DNA of 64,000 bases from WTFY01 sp026713925 (GTDB lineage Bacteria; Pseudomonadota; Gammaproteobacteria; UBA4575), in contig OY759361.1 in assembly GCA_963662355.1 (NCBI GenBank), positions 1,054,001-1,118,000 on the forward strand. The letters run 5' to 3'. Positions 54,105-62,460 of this stretch are shown piece after piece. The translations under genes were made by a program, and so were the position numbers. Below the pieces are notes generated by a model, which worked only from the letters and a program-made list of their open reading frames with translations, had not been told where the DNA came from and ran no database searches. Every line of letters starts with the position of its first letter. Within the stretch, counting starts at the first letter, position 1.

Positions 54105-55070
54105 ATGAACAGACTTTTCTCACTTGGGATTTCACTGGCCACCCTGACTGCATTCTGCATTGCGGGCCCGGTGCACGCCGAAGGATTCTATGTCAGCGGT
54201 GAACTGGGCATGAATTTCGGTGGGTCGGTGGATGTGACCGGAAAAAGTAACGATCGGGCCAGTGTGTGCGACGGGTACATCAATTCCATGTACGAAACGG
54301 TCACGCAGACTCCAGGTTATGAGAGCTACAACTGCACCGGCCCGAACCGGGGGGCGGCCGGTGGTTGGAGCAACAGCATTAGTTCTGACGAGGGCGTTCT
54401 GTTTGGCACGGCAATCGGCTATCACATTCGTGACTCCCGCTTCCGTGTGGAACTGGAGTATTTTTACCGCGACACCGGTTATGACGAAACTTCTGATGTG
54501 CACCGTGCCTCGGGTGTACAGGGCGACAAGCTTGATCAGGAGCTTGTGAGGACGATCGATCGTCTCGGCAGCCTGACCTCACACAACCTATTTGCCAACC
54601 TGTACATGGATTTTTCGAGTGACAGCAGGTTCACGCCGTATGTAGGCGTGGGAGTCGGTTTTGGGTTTACCGAAGCGGAGTATGGCAGCGTGTGGGCGAG
54701 AAATAGCAATGCAAGCGCGATCACGACCGGGGAGGGTCTGCCCAACGCAACTGAAATCAGGGATAACCTTGCCAGTACGGCCAGTCACGCAGATACAGAA
54801 CTAGACGATACGCTGTTTGGCTATCAGGTATTGGTAGGAGTGGACTACGAGTTGACCGAGTCGTTGATGCTGGGGGTCAAGGGTCGCTGGGTCGACTACG
54901 ACTCCTTCAAAGACGGTGGGGTCGTGTGGGATCCGCTGCGCGGTCACCCGCCCTACTTGAGAACACCGGACCAGGCAGCTGGAGGCGACCGGGAACATGT
55001 GAGTGGCCGCATAAAACTCGATGATATCGAGATGTTTGCCGTTAGCGTGAATCTTAAGTACCAGTTCTAA
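54105..55070 (+). CDS. Outer membrane beta-barrel protein
   Basis: A 321-residue secreted protein. The signal peptide ends at VHA-EGF after a hydrophobic core (LGISLATLTAFCIAG). The mature part alternates polar and hydrophobic residues as in a porin-like or OmpA/OmpW-type barrel: GFYVSGELGMNFGGSV at the start, FRVELEYFYRDTGYD, TPYVGVGVGFGFTEAEY, YQVLVGVDYELTESLMLGVKGRWVDY, and a terminal FAVSVNLKYQF with the C-terminal Phe recognised by BAM. The P44/Msp2-like surface-antigen family is the closest remembered relative. Two cysteines (YDG-type loop) may form a surface disulfide. A GTG two codons earlier is an alternative start. Confidence 0.75.
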   Translation: MNRLFSLGISLATLTAFCIAGPVHAEGFYVSGELGMNFGGSVDVTGKSNDRASVCDGYINSMYETVTQTPGYESYNCTGPNRGAAGGWSNSISSDEGVLFGTAIGYHIRDSRFRVELEYFYRDTGYDETSDVHRASGVQGDKLDQELVRTIDRLGSLTSHNLFANLYMDFSSDSRFTPYVGVGVGFGFTEAEYGSVWARNSNASAITTGEGLPNATEIRDNLASTASHADTELDDTLFGYQVLVGVDYELTESLMLGVKGRWVDYDSFKDGGVVWDPLRGHPPYLRTPDQAAGGDREHVSGRIKLDDIEMFAVSVNLKYQF

Positions 55071-55672
55071 AGCATGACTTTACGAAACCCGCCATGTTTA
55101 AAATTCTAAAGTATTTTCTGGTATTTAATTTTCAAGTCCTTTCTATGCGTATGTGGAAACGTACTTGCTTTAGGGGGGCTGTACGATCCTGGCAACGTGT
55201 TCTGCCCCATGAACTTGCTCAAGTGTATAGTGCCAAACTCCCATAAGGGGTTCATCTGGGGGTCATCAATCTATCGTGAGCCACTAAGTCAAAATCACTG
55301 AAAGCATAGGCGGATTATCTCGATAAACCAACAGTTGGAGCATGATGAGCTTTGATATAAGCAGGCTATGAGTACATTTATTAGCAGCTGAATTGCAGGT
55401 CTAAATGTCCAGTATTTAAAATTGTCAGATGTTTAACCTGGTATTTCGGGCCAGTGGTGAAACATGGGTTGTACAGACGGGCAGTAAAGACTAAGGGGAA
55501 TCATGGTTGTCTGTAAATGAGGGGAACGGTACGCCTAATGCCTGTCTGCCCGCAAGGGGGTACCCTACCACGCTTGGAACCCCTGCTTTCTCAACAACTA
55601 GCCAGCAAACATACGCCCCCGAAAATGGTAATCCAAGAACTGTTAGATTTTTAAGACAGAAGGTTATTGAAT
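55071..55672 (+). other. About 600-bp intergenic region with repeat copy B
   Basis: Between the barrel gene and the decarboxylase gene. It holds the second copy of the structured repeat, about 90 bp before the decarboxylase start. The other 400 bp are AT-rich with only very short frames; one minus-strand frame (about 55245 down to 55108) reads through 40-odd codons with no recognisable domain. No tRNA or IS end was seen. Confidence 0.5.
55521..55583 (+). repeat. Conserved intergenic element, copy B
   Basis: Second copy of the element at 51536-51596, here upstream of the PLP decarboxylase gene. The identical 11-mer is at 55530-55540. The hairpin pairs GGGGTACC (55557-55564) with GGAACCCC (55576-55583), seven pairs with one A-A mismatch, around an 11-nt loop. 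The hairpin thus persists in both copies although loop and spacer bases differ. Confidence 0.6.
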
Positions 55673-57157
55673 ATGACGGAAGAGTCAGGAAGGAAGTCAA
55701 AAATACAACCCGTTTCGGCAGAAGGAAGTGAATCAAGCAGCGATCTCCAAATGGAGCCAAAACTGATGCTTGATCTTGCGCACAAGGCCGCGGAGCTCAT
55801 TGTAGGCCGGATAGAAGGTTTGTCTGAAGAAGATGCCTGGGAAGGAGAGTTCAAGCAGGAGTTGGAAAACCTGTTGTTGAGGGACCCTCCCGAAAATGCT
55901 CGGTCGGCCATAGAGGTTCTTGAGCAGGCTGCACGTGAGATCCTCCCGAATGCATCTCGATTGGACCACCCCCGTTGCTTTGCATTCATTCCAACATCAC
56001 CAACCTGGCCTGGGATACTGGCCGACTTCATGGCCGCCGGGTACAACATCAATGCATGCACTTGGCTGGTCGCGAGTGGGCCGAGTCAACTGGAGTTGAC
56101 AGTCATCGACTGGTTGCGGCAGTGGCTGGGCTATCCGGATGGTGCGGGCGGGCTTCTCACGAGCGGAGGCTCCGCGGCCAGTGTCAATGCCTTGGTTGTT
56201 GCGCGGGAAGAGGCAGGTCACCCTGAACGGGCAGCCGTGTACATGGCTGATCAGAGTCATAGTGCACACGTTCGTGCAGCAAGGATCATTGGTATTCGAT
56301 CTGAGGGTATACGCATAATTTCGAGCGATGAGTACTTTCGAATCGATATGGAGGCACTGGTGCGTGCCGTGGCTGATGATCGTGGGAAAGGATTTAGTCC
56401 TATTGCAATATGTGCCAACGCTGGAACCTCAAGCACCGGCGCCATTGATCCACTGGATTCGATGGCAGATTTCTGTGAATCGGAAGGGATCTGGCTGCAC
56501 GTTGATGCTGCGTACGGCGGTTTTGCGGTCGTGACCGAAGCAGGCAAGAAGCTCTTGCGTGGTATCGAGCGCGCGGATTCGGTGGGATTGGATGCCCATA
56601 AATGGTTCTTCCAGCCGTATGAGGCAGGCGGACTACTGGTCAAGGATGTACGTACGCTAGAGCGTGCCTTCGCAGTACGGCACGATATCCTTCAAGACAC
56701 GATATGGGGTGCAAATCACCCGAATATTTCGGATTATGGGCTGCAGTTGAGCCGCTCGTTTCGCGCCCTGAAAATCTGGATGTCCGTGCAGACCTTTGGC
56801 ATGGTCGCGTTTCGTCACGCCATCTCAAGAGGAATGGAACTGGCCACCCGGGCCGGGGAGTACGTCAGCAAAAGCCCGATCCTGGAACTGTTGACTCCTG
56901 TGTCCCTGGGGATCGTGTGTTTTCGGGTCAACCCCACAGATACTGAGCTTGGCGAGGAAGCCTTGGAAAAGATTAACAGGGCGGTGCTTGCTCATTTATT
57001 TTGGGACAATCGTGCACTGATGTCCTCGACATCGCTGGGCAAGAGATTCTCGCTCAGATTGTGCATCCTGAACTATACAACGACTTGGGATGACGTGAGG
57101 GAGACCCTGGAGGCCATCGTCCAGTTTGGGAAAGAGGCTGTAACGAAGGAAGAGTAA
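55673..57157 (+). CDS. Group II PLP-dependent decarboxylase
   Basis: A 494-residue enzyme of the aromatic-L-amino-acid/glutamate decarboxylase family. Clear features: DHPRCFAFIPTSPTWPGILADF, GLLTSGGSAASVNALVVAREEA (PLP phosphate), ADQSHSAHVRAARIIG, HVDAAYGGFAV with the Asp of the PLP pyridine, and the lysine motif DAHKWFFQPYEAGGLLV. The active-site segments fit a tryptophan/tyrosine/DOPA-type or sulfinoalanine-type decarboxylase better than GadA/B, but the substrate cannot be fixed. ATG at 55673 follows an AAGG. No transporter or amine-oxidase partner lies beside it, and copy B of the repeat stands just upstream. Confidence 0.85.
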   Translation: MTEESGRKSKIQPVSAEGSESSSDLQMEPKLMLDLAHKAAELIVGRIEGLSEEDAWEGEFKQELENLLLRDPPENARSAIEVLEQAAREILPNASRLDHPRCFAFIPTSPTWPGILADFMAAGYNINACTWLVASGPSQLELTVIDWLRQWLGYPDGAGGLLTSGGSAASVNALVVAREEAGHPERAAVYMADQSHSAHVRAARIIGIRSEGIRIISSDEYFRIDMEALVRAVADDRGKGFSPIAICANAGTSSTGAIDPLDSMADFCESEGIWLHVDAAYGGFAVVTEAGKKLLRGIERADSVGLDAHKWFFQPYEAGGLLVKDVRTLERAFAVRHDILQDTIWGANHPNISDYGLQLSRSFRALKIWMSVQTFGMVAFRHAISRGMELATRAGEYVSKSPILELLTPVSLGIVCFRVNPTDTELGEEALEKINRAVLAHLFWDNRALMSSTSLGKRFSLRLCILNYTTTWDDVRETLEAIVQFGKEAVTKEE

Positions 57158-57513
57158 TGGGGATGTCTTATCCATAATTTGTGTACGAAGATCTGGTCTG
57201 GATAGGAATTAGCACATGAATTGAGTGCTGCAAATTCCGTTATATCCAATTACTGAGCAAGGTAAACTGATTCGTTGTGGGGTTAGGGGTCTGGTTATTA
57301 CGAACGTTGGGTAAATGCTACTTGCATTTGAGTTTGATGCGCGATGTGAAGTGTTGCTTTTGTCTCACGCTATACATTCGGCTGTACTGACTAGCCACAG
57401 ATCTAGTTCCCTGTCACCAGGTCTTCATGTTAATGATTTAAAGGTATTGGCCAATTACCTATGTTGCTTTGTGTCTATGGGATTGAACGAGCACAGTAAC
57501 CGATAGCAGCAAA
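57158..57513 (+). other. 356-bp intergenic region, no recognised gene
   Basis: Between the decarboxylase gene and the convergent gamma-glutamylcyclotransferase-like gene. One short plus-strand frame (57315-57506) shows no homology or ribosome site. No terminator hairpin with T-run was seen. Confidence 0.45.
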
Positions 57514-58056
57514 TCATTTCAGATTCAAAACCTGCTCTATGCTTTCAAACCCTGCTTTTTTGAGAAGCTTAAGTGCATCGGATTTATTCTTCCCCTCTTT
57601 GTCAGTCCAAAACTTGGTGTCCTGGTATGCAGAAATTACAGTCTGAGGAAGCTTGTGCTCCGTGGCACCGGCAACTATAAGTGCAAGATACCAATCGAAC
57701 GGTCTTAGGTCAGGGTTGCTGCTCTTTTCAGGTGCAATATAGGTTTTTACAGTCTTAAATGTGCCCGTAGCCACCAGACATACCTTGAAACTATCCTCTC
57801 GGTAATAGCCTGATTCAACCTTGTCCAGTTGTTCAAGTTCGCTTGTCTCCATCTCAAATATTGCACCGTACAAACGCTGCCCTTGAGACGGGATGAAAGT
57901 GGCTTTTCCAGAACCGTCTTTCCTGCTTTTTTTCGAAAACTCAAGCGTAAAGCCGTCTGCACGTGCAGATGCGTGATACTGTGCTGAGGGGCACCTGTCT
58001 ACGAGCCTACTTGTCAATAAGTTTGACCCGTAGGCGAAGTATAAAGAGTGGCTCAT
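57514..58056 (-). CDS. Gamma-glutamylcyclotransferase-like protein
   Basis: A 180-residue protein with the GGCT fold. The substrate-binding loop is near the N-terminus: LYFAYGSNLLTSRLVDRCPSA, with YGSN at residues about 8-11. LEFSKKSRKDGSGKATF and GQRLYGAIFEMETSELEQLDKVESGYYRED follow, including the catalytic-type glutamate. The C-terminal 60 residues resemble the GGCT/AIG2-type tail. The ATG at 58056 is chosen because longer frames add a basic stretch without homology. It could act in glutathione turnover; no other glutathione genes are near. Confidence 0.85.
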   Translation of the reverse strand: MSHSLYFAYGSNLLTSRLVDRCPSAQYHASARADGFTLEFSKKSRKDGSGKATFIPSQGQRLYGAIFEMETSELEQLDKVESGYYREDSFKVCLVATGTFKTVKTYIAPEKSSNPDLRPFDWYLALIVAGATEHKLPQTVISAYQDTKFWTDKEGKNKSDALKLLKKAGFESIEQVLNLK

Positions 58057-58279
58057 AGATTCTGCCTCGGAGTGTATCTGGCCCGAGCCTGACTTTCGGC
58101 TAGGAGGGGACACTCCGCGTACGCTGCGCACTTCGTTTGGCACCTTTGGTGTTTGTATGACAAGGTCTCATAGGCGGAACCCAGCGCTTTTCGATACCTG
58201 CCCATCTATGCAGCCAATTGCAAGGCCAGTCTGCAGTTTCAGAGTATTACACTGGACCCATATTCAGGGCACTTTACGC

Positions 58280-59476
58280 TCATCTGAATTCTAGAGAAAT
58301 TGTGCTGAAAAAACCGAATGCATCCGAATATTCAATGCGCGCAAGTGAATGTGCATCTCCACTGGCGAAACTCTCTCCCCGCTTTGCATAGCGCATTTTT
58401 GGGACGTCAGAAAGGTATTCGGCCCCTGCACCGATGCTTATAGTTACTCTCTGATGGAATGCGATATTTAGTGAGGTTTGGAGGCTGAGGCTAGCTGCCC
58501 ATTGCGAATCACTGGTTTTGTGGTCAGTCTCTTCATCCAGTACAGGCATTGCCGACGACAAGAAAGTCCTCTGGAACCCGTCATATTCGGAATCAAGATA
58601 GTAGACGCCCAGCCTGCCATCAAGCATAAGGTCCCAGCTTGGCCTGAGCGAGAAGTCAATTCGAGTACCCACGGCTGCGCCATAATAGGATGCGTCCAGG
58701 TCTTCCTTGAGCGTCAGGTGATTGACCGTTGGAGGACGGTTGGACTCGTATGCAAAAGTCTCGGTTTCCTGGCTCAGTTTCTTGTAGCTTGGGCCAATGT
58801 AAATGGACGTTCCTGATCGCTCCGTCTGCTCAAGATGCTTTCCTGTTACAAGATCAAGGCCATGGAAATCCACCTCCCTTTTCGTACGTATGCGGATGGG
58901 ATCTCCCCATGCAAAATTGGGAGAGCCGTACGGGATGGCGCCACCATCGATTTTTCCGACCCAGCCAACCGACCTGATGTGCGGGTCACCTTTTATCAAA
59001 GCCACGAGGTGCTGCTCTGTTTCCGAAGAGATGCATGCTCCGATTTCCGTTCCCTGTGGACAATACTGGTCCTGGAACTTGGTCCGGATATCCGTCCATG
59101 GCGAGGGGTCCTCACTGTATTCACTCGTGTGCCTGGAAGTGTACGAGGTAAGAAAGCCGCTCAGTTCGCTAAACCGGCGGTCATACTCCTTTCCTATTGT
59201 CAGGCTGGCCAACCCCCCGTCTTCATACTCGGCATCATAGTGCTCAAGGGTGTCGACAACCTCCTCCTTGCCGTTTGTTCGGATGAACGGGCTTGAGTCC
59301 GACATGTCCAGAAAGAAAATGCCCGCGCCGGTTCTGACATACATATTTTCGGACAACGCATCAGATGAGGCTTCACTTGCCTGGAGGCAAAGCAGAAGAA
59401 AAACGGGAAGTATCACCGCAATTCTTGTTGGAAGCCCTGCATAGGCCCGTGTAAGGTAGTGTCTCAGCCGGAACAT
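58280..59476 (-). CDS. Outer membrane beta-barrel protein
   Basis: A 398-residue secreted protein. The signal peptide (RIAVILPVFLLLCLQASEA) is followed by mature sequence starting SSDALSENMYVRTGAGIFFLDMSD. Amphipathic strands recur: SLTIGKEYDRRFSELSGFLTSYTSR, TSIYIGPSYKKLSQETETF, YGAAVGTRIDFSLRPSWDLMLDGRLGVYYLDSEYDGF and SLSLQTSLNIAFHQRVTISIGAGAEYLSD. It ends in FFSTISLEFR; a terminal Arg rather than Phe is unusual for BAM substrates. GAGG lies about 7 nt before the ATG at 59476. Function unknown; similar in style to the barrel at 54105. Confidence 0.75.
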   Translation of the reverse strand: MFRLRHYLTRAYAGLPTRIAVILPVFLLLCLQASEASSDALSENMYVRTGAGIFFLDMSDSSPFIRTNGKEEVVDTLEHYDAEYEDGGLASLTIGKEYDRRFSELSGFLTSYTSRHTSEYSEDPSPWTDIRTKFQDQYCPQGTEIGACISSETEQHLVALIKGDPHIRSVGWVGKIDGGAIPYGSPNFAWGDPIRIRTKREVDFHGLDLVTGKHLEQTERSGTSIYIGPSYKKLSQETETFAYESNRPPTVNHLTLKEDLDASYYGAAVGTRIDFSLRPSWDLMLDGRLGVYYLDSEYDGFQRTFLSSAMPVLDEETDHKTSDSQWAASLSLQTSLNIAFHQRVTISIGAGAEYLSDVPKMRYAKRGESFASGDAHSLARIEYSDAFGFFSTISLEFR

Positions 59477-59619
59477 ATCTTCCCTCAATTGTACTTGCAT
59501 GTGACTCTTAAGTCTCAATCTTTGGCAGGTCATGTACGTCGCATGGTTTGGCAGTGTGCAACGGTTTGCTGAAGTTGAGCGGCATTTACACGGTCAGCAC
59601 ACGGATGATGCGGTTTTGC

Positions 59620-59688
59620 ATGAAGAAGTCGCAGTTTACCGAGGAGCAGGTAGCCTGCGCTTCTGTCGCCCTCAATGGGGGATCCTGA
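59620..59688 (+). pseudogene. Remnant of an IS3-family OrfA transposase
   Basis: Twenty-two codons before a stop. The start MKKSQFTEEQVA matches the canonical N-terminus of IS3-family OrfA proteins (MKKSxFTEEQI...), then the frame is lost and the helix-turn-helix region is missing. Nothing after it resembles OrfB. It lies in the 59477-59982 gap with no terminal inverted repeats seen. This marks past insertion activity in the accessory region. Confidence 0.55.
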
Positions 59689-59727
59689 TTTGAATGCACG
59701 GCATTGCAAGAAATCATATTCGCAACT

Positions 59728-59850
59728 CAAGCGCCAGCTTTAATAGTCGGTGGAACTGGAAAGTTCGGCTTTAAGGTTGCTCGGGCAATGACGTGTAGGT
59801 TAGAGCTGAAAGTCCGTGTTCTGGTGCAACCCGATTCAGTTAGGAAAGCA
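59728..59850 (+). pseudogene. Remnant of an NAD(P)-binding Rossmann protein
   Basis: An open frame around 59704-59976 encodes PALIVGGTGKFGFKVARAM...LKVRVLVQPDSVRK. This is the N-terminal betaalphabeta unit of an NmrA/atypical short-chain dehydrogenase (GGTGxxG then a second beta strand ending VRVLV). After about 40 residues the homology stops, and the frame ends soon after without a catalytic domain. No ribosome site precedes it. It is best read as a decayed gene fragment beside the IS3 remnant. Confidence 0.5.
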
Positions 59851-59982
59851 ATTCATCAAGAGAATGGTCAAGGGAAGCCACTCCCTGTGTATATGCGTAA
59901 ATCGATAGAGACTCAAGGTTTTTGCATATGGCTACGTTTCGGTAGCAAACATCTCACCAACCTGGGAATTCGATGATCCCCC

Positions 59983-60681
59983 TTACTTGTCTGTGGCGCT
60001 GCTACTTACTGCTAGTCGTGCCACTGCAGTGCGCAGTTTGTCAGCATGCGGGTTGGTGGAAGAATGCTCAATGAGTATGGAACGGGGACTGCTTGTCTTA
60101 TTGCCATAGTAGGCTTGGTTCAGGTCGTCACGAACTTTAATCACCGCACCTTCAACATTGATGCCTCCATAAATTCCCTTCGCCCTTGAAAAGGCCAGGA
60201 TATCTACAACCTGGGCTTTGGCACCAGCACCGATGGGACCAGCCGCAATGCCAATATCTCCACCCAGTTTAAAAGAAGAGGTGAGCAATCTATCAACACC
60301 CCTGTCCGTCATGATCATCAAAATGATTTCAGCGACTTCAATCCCGGCCTGCAGTCCCACTGTTCCCGAACCCACTGTATAAAACGCAGGGTGGCTCCAG
60401 ACATTGCCTTCTCCTTTGGAAAGCAGTACTCCGCTGCCTCCGGAACCGCCAAAGATAAAACCACCTTTGACCAGTTGAGGTACGATAAAAACACCCTTGG
60501 CCTTACTCATGTTTTCCCGAAGCCACACCATATCCGGGTCAACGGAAAACGTATCGACAGAGCTGACTGCAGCATCCACCAGCGCCTGGGGCGTGAGTTC
60601 TTCTGCATGGGCGGTTTGAATGCAAGCTGCCAATAGCAGGGCTGCAAGGAGCAAACGAATCAGGGCAATGTGTCTTAACAT
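59983..60681 (-). CDS. SYLF/Ysc84-domain lipid-binding protein
   Basis: A 232-residue secreted protein. A signal peptide (LIRLLLAALLLAACIQTAHA) leads into the SYLF core: SKAKGVFIVPQLVKGGFIFGGSGGSGVLLSK, WSHPAFYTVGSGTVGLQAGIEVAEIILMIMTDRGVDRLL and IGIAAGPIGAGAKAQVVDILAFSRAKGIYGGINVEG. A cysteine inside the signal (LLAAC) could make it a lipoprotein, though the following residue pattern is not a strong lipobox. SYLF proteins bind phospholipids. It begins 96 bp after the bufC-like stop on the same strand and may be read through from that operon. Confidence 0.9.
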   Translation of the reverse strand: MLRHIALIRLLLAALLLAACIQTAHAEELTPQALVDAAVSSVDTFSVDPDMVWLRENMSKAKGVFIVPQLVKGGFIFGGSGGSGVLLSKGEGNVWSHPAFYTVGSGTVGLQAGIEVAEIILMIMTDRGVDRLLTSSFKLGGDIGIAAGPIGAGAKAQVVDILAFSRAKGIYGGINVEGAVIKVRDDLNQAYYGNKTSSPRSILIEHSSTNPHADKLRTAVARLAVSSSATDK

Positions 60682-60777
60682 CTCATCCTCTGGTGTAAGG
60701 GTTTGTGTATCAAGTGTAGCAGAATCTTCAGTCAGGTCTAACGGGAATAGAGGGTTCTGCTGTCCATAAAATACATT

Positions 60778-61578
60778 TCATCTGGTCCGTCCTGCGACCT
60801 GGTATCCGCAAATCCATTTTCTGGAAATTAATTCGGGAATGATTGTCTGCAACGGGATATTCAAATTTTCCTGCTGGACGAAAGTTTCAAGGTTACCAAA
60901 AGAATTGCCATTTTCAATATATGCCATCACCTGCCAATAGGCCTGATCGATTTTATGGATGACCGGTTTGAAATTTTCTCTGGCGATGCACAAATACTGC
61001 GGCTCATCTATCGCGCTGATTTCTTTGACTTCCTCATGTCCCTGATGAGCCATCCAAACTTCATGCACGGGGTAATTGGATTTAAGCGTCGACAGCGATG
61101 CACCCAATTCAAAGCGGATACTCCGGTGATCATCCTCATCGAGAGTTGCAAGCATTTGGAAATCAAACGGAGGGTCTTCCTTGGCGTAATATGACCGTTC
61201 GTAAGCCAGTTCCAGTGTTGCCAGGTCTGGCAGATATTGGTAATCAGCCAGTTCTGCATGATTCCGGGTCCAGTTGCGCAGGAATTCCGGGAAAGTTGCC
61301 CCATACAGGTTTAAATCCTGGTGTGTCGCCGGGTGCTCATAGTAAAACTCGGTTGCCATTTGCCTGAAATACTGCTTTCCAAGGATTTTCTCGCAGCACG
61401 AATAGGTGTTTGCCAAGCTGTGGACATGTGCTGTTCGCATCGTGGTGCGGTAAATATCAAGCCTTTTCTCCCGATTCGTTTCCCCGTCTTCGGAGAACAG
61501 CTGAATGCATTCAGAATGCGCCTTGCGGCTTTTCAGACTGCTCCAGAACTGACATTGAATGGCGCGTAGCTGATGCAT
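60778..61578 (-). CDS. BufC/HvfC-type DUF2063 protein (RiPP maturation partner)
   Basis: A 266-residue soluble protein of the DUF2063 family. The N-terminal half carries QCQFWSSLKSR, YRTTMRTAHVHSLANTYSCCEKILG and MATEFYYEHPATHQDLNLYGATFPEFLRN, the DUF2063 signature; LPDLATLELAYERSYYAKEDPPF continues it. In bufferin and related clusters this family works with the DUF692 oxidase as recognition partner for the precursor. Its start is 6 bp after the bufB-like stop, so translation is probably coupled. Last gene of bufA-B-C. Confidence 0.88.
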   Translation of the reverse strand: MHQLRAIQCQFWSSLKSRKAHSECIQLFSEDGETNREKRLDIYRTTMRTAHVHSLANTYSCCEKILGKQYFRQMATEFYYEHPATHQDLNLYGATFPEFLRNWTRNHAELADYQYLPDLATLELAYERSYYAKEDPPFDFQMLATLDEDDHRSIRFELGASLSTLKSNYPVHEVWMAHQGHEEVKEISAIDEPQYLCIARENFKPVIHKIDQAYWQVMAYIENGNSFGNLETFVQQENLNIPLQTIIPELISRKWICGYQVAGRTR

Positions 61579-61584
61579 GATGTA

Positions 61585-62442
61585 TCAGCACACAGTGTTC
61601 GTTGCAGACTGCTGGAATCGGCGCGCTTTCCCAGCTTCCTGCAAAAGCGTGGAGAACGGAGGCAGGTCATTGTCCCATTCGATCAGGGTCGGGATGGAAG
61701 CGTTGTTTCTCAAGATTTCCTGGTACAGCTCCCATACGGGCTCAGAGACTTCATGATTGTGTGCGTCAAGCAAGTAGGAGCCCTTGTGTTCAAATCCTGC
61801 GAGATGAATTTCGGCAACCAGGTCAAGTGGAATATTCCTGATATATTCCTGCGCATCCACTGCATTGTTATACTGGCTGACATAAATGTTGTTCAGGTCA
61901 AGCAGGATCTTGCAGCCCGATTCCCTGGCCACGGCAGTCAGGAATTCCCATTCGTTCAGGGTGGAGCACGCAAACCCCAGATAACTGGAAACATTTTCAA
62001 CGATAAGAGAGGTCTCCAGAAAATCCTGTATGTGTCGGATACGCTGGCTCACATGGTGGACGGCTTCCTCGGTGTAAGGCAGCGGCAGCAGGTCATGTGC
62101 GTGATGGCTTTTGAAAGAGGTCCAGCACAGGTGATCCGAGATATATACAGGCTCCAGTTCTGTTGCGAGGGTTTTGATTTTTCGCAGATAGGAAAAATCA
62201 ATCGGGTCAGTTCCTCCCAATGACATGCCAACACTGTGCAAGGTCACCGGATAGTCCTGTCTGATCAGAAAGGACTGTTGTCTGGCATACCCGCCGTCAC
62301 AGATATGGTTGTCAGTAAGCAGCTCAAAGAAATCCAGCCTGGGCCGGGTAGCCAGAATTTCATTTACATGGGGGGAGCGAAGCCCCACTCCTATCCTTGG
62401 AGTGGATGGCTTTGCAGGATCCCGTGAAGGATCGTTTCCCAT
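61585..62442 (-). CDS. Multinuclear non-haem iron oxidase, DUF692 (BufB/MbnB family)
   Basis: A 285-residue TIM-barrel enzyme of the MNIO family. Family members oxidise precursor cysteines, for instance to 5-thiooxazole in bufferins. The metal-ligand motifs are visible in order: TLHSVGMSLGG (His), VYISDHLCW (Asp-His), LIVENVSSYLG (Glu-Asn), KILLDLNNIYVS (Asp-Asn), EIHLAGF (His), LDAHNHEVSEPVW (Asp-His) and LIEWDNDLPPF (Glu). The opening IGVGLRSPHVNEIL is the usual DUF692 start. It begins 18 bp after the precursor stop. Confidence 0.93.
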   Translation of the reverse strand: MGNDPSRDPAKPSTPRIGVGLRSPHVNEILATRPRLDFFELLTDNHICDGGYARQQSFLIRQDYPVTLHSVGMSLGGTDPIDFSYLRKIKTLATELEPVYISDHLCWTSFKSHHAHDLLPLPYTEEAVHHVSQRIRHIQDFLETSLIVENVSSYLGFACSTLNEWEFLTAVARESGCKILLDLNNIYVSQYNNAVDAQEYIRNIPLDLVAEIHLAGFEHKGSYLLDAHNHEVSEPVWELYQEILRNNASIPTLIEWDNDLPPFSTLLQEAGKARRFQQSATNTVC

Positions 62443-62460
62443 GCTCGAATGCAGTCCGGA

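Noticed and set aside
51465..55583. tRNA-Met-linked integrative element with attL/attR
   Set aside because: The repeats do not contain the tRNA 3' end, differ at many positions, and no integrase gene is present.
55521..55583. Integron attC site
   Set aside because: The GCCTAAT stretch looks like part of an R'' box, but the matching GTTRRRY partner is missing and no integrase was found.
57315..57506. 63-codon frame in the gap after the decarboxylase
   Set aside because: No homology, no ribosome site and a composition unlike neighbouring genes.
58057..58143. N-terminal extension of the gamma-glutamylcyclotransferase gene
   Set aside because: The extra 29 residues are basic and unlike the family; the conserved fold starts directly at the ATG at 58056.
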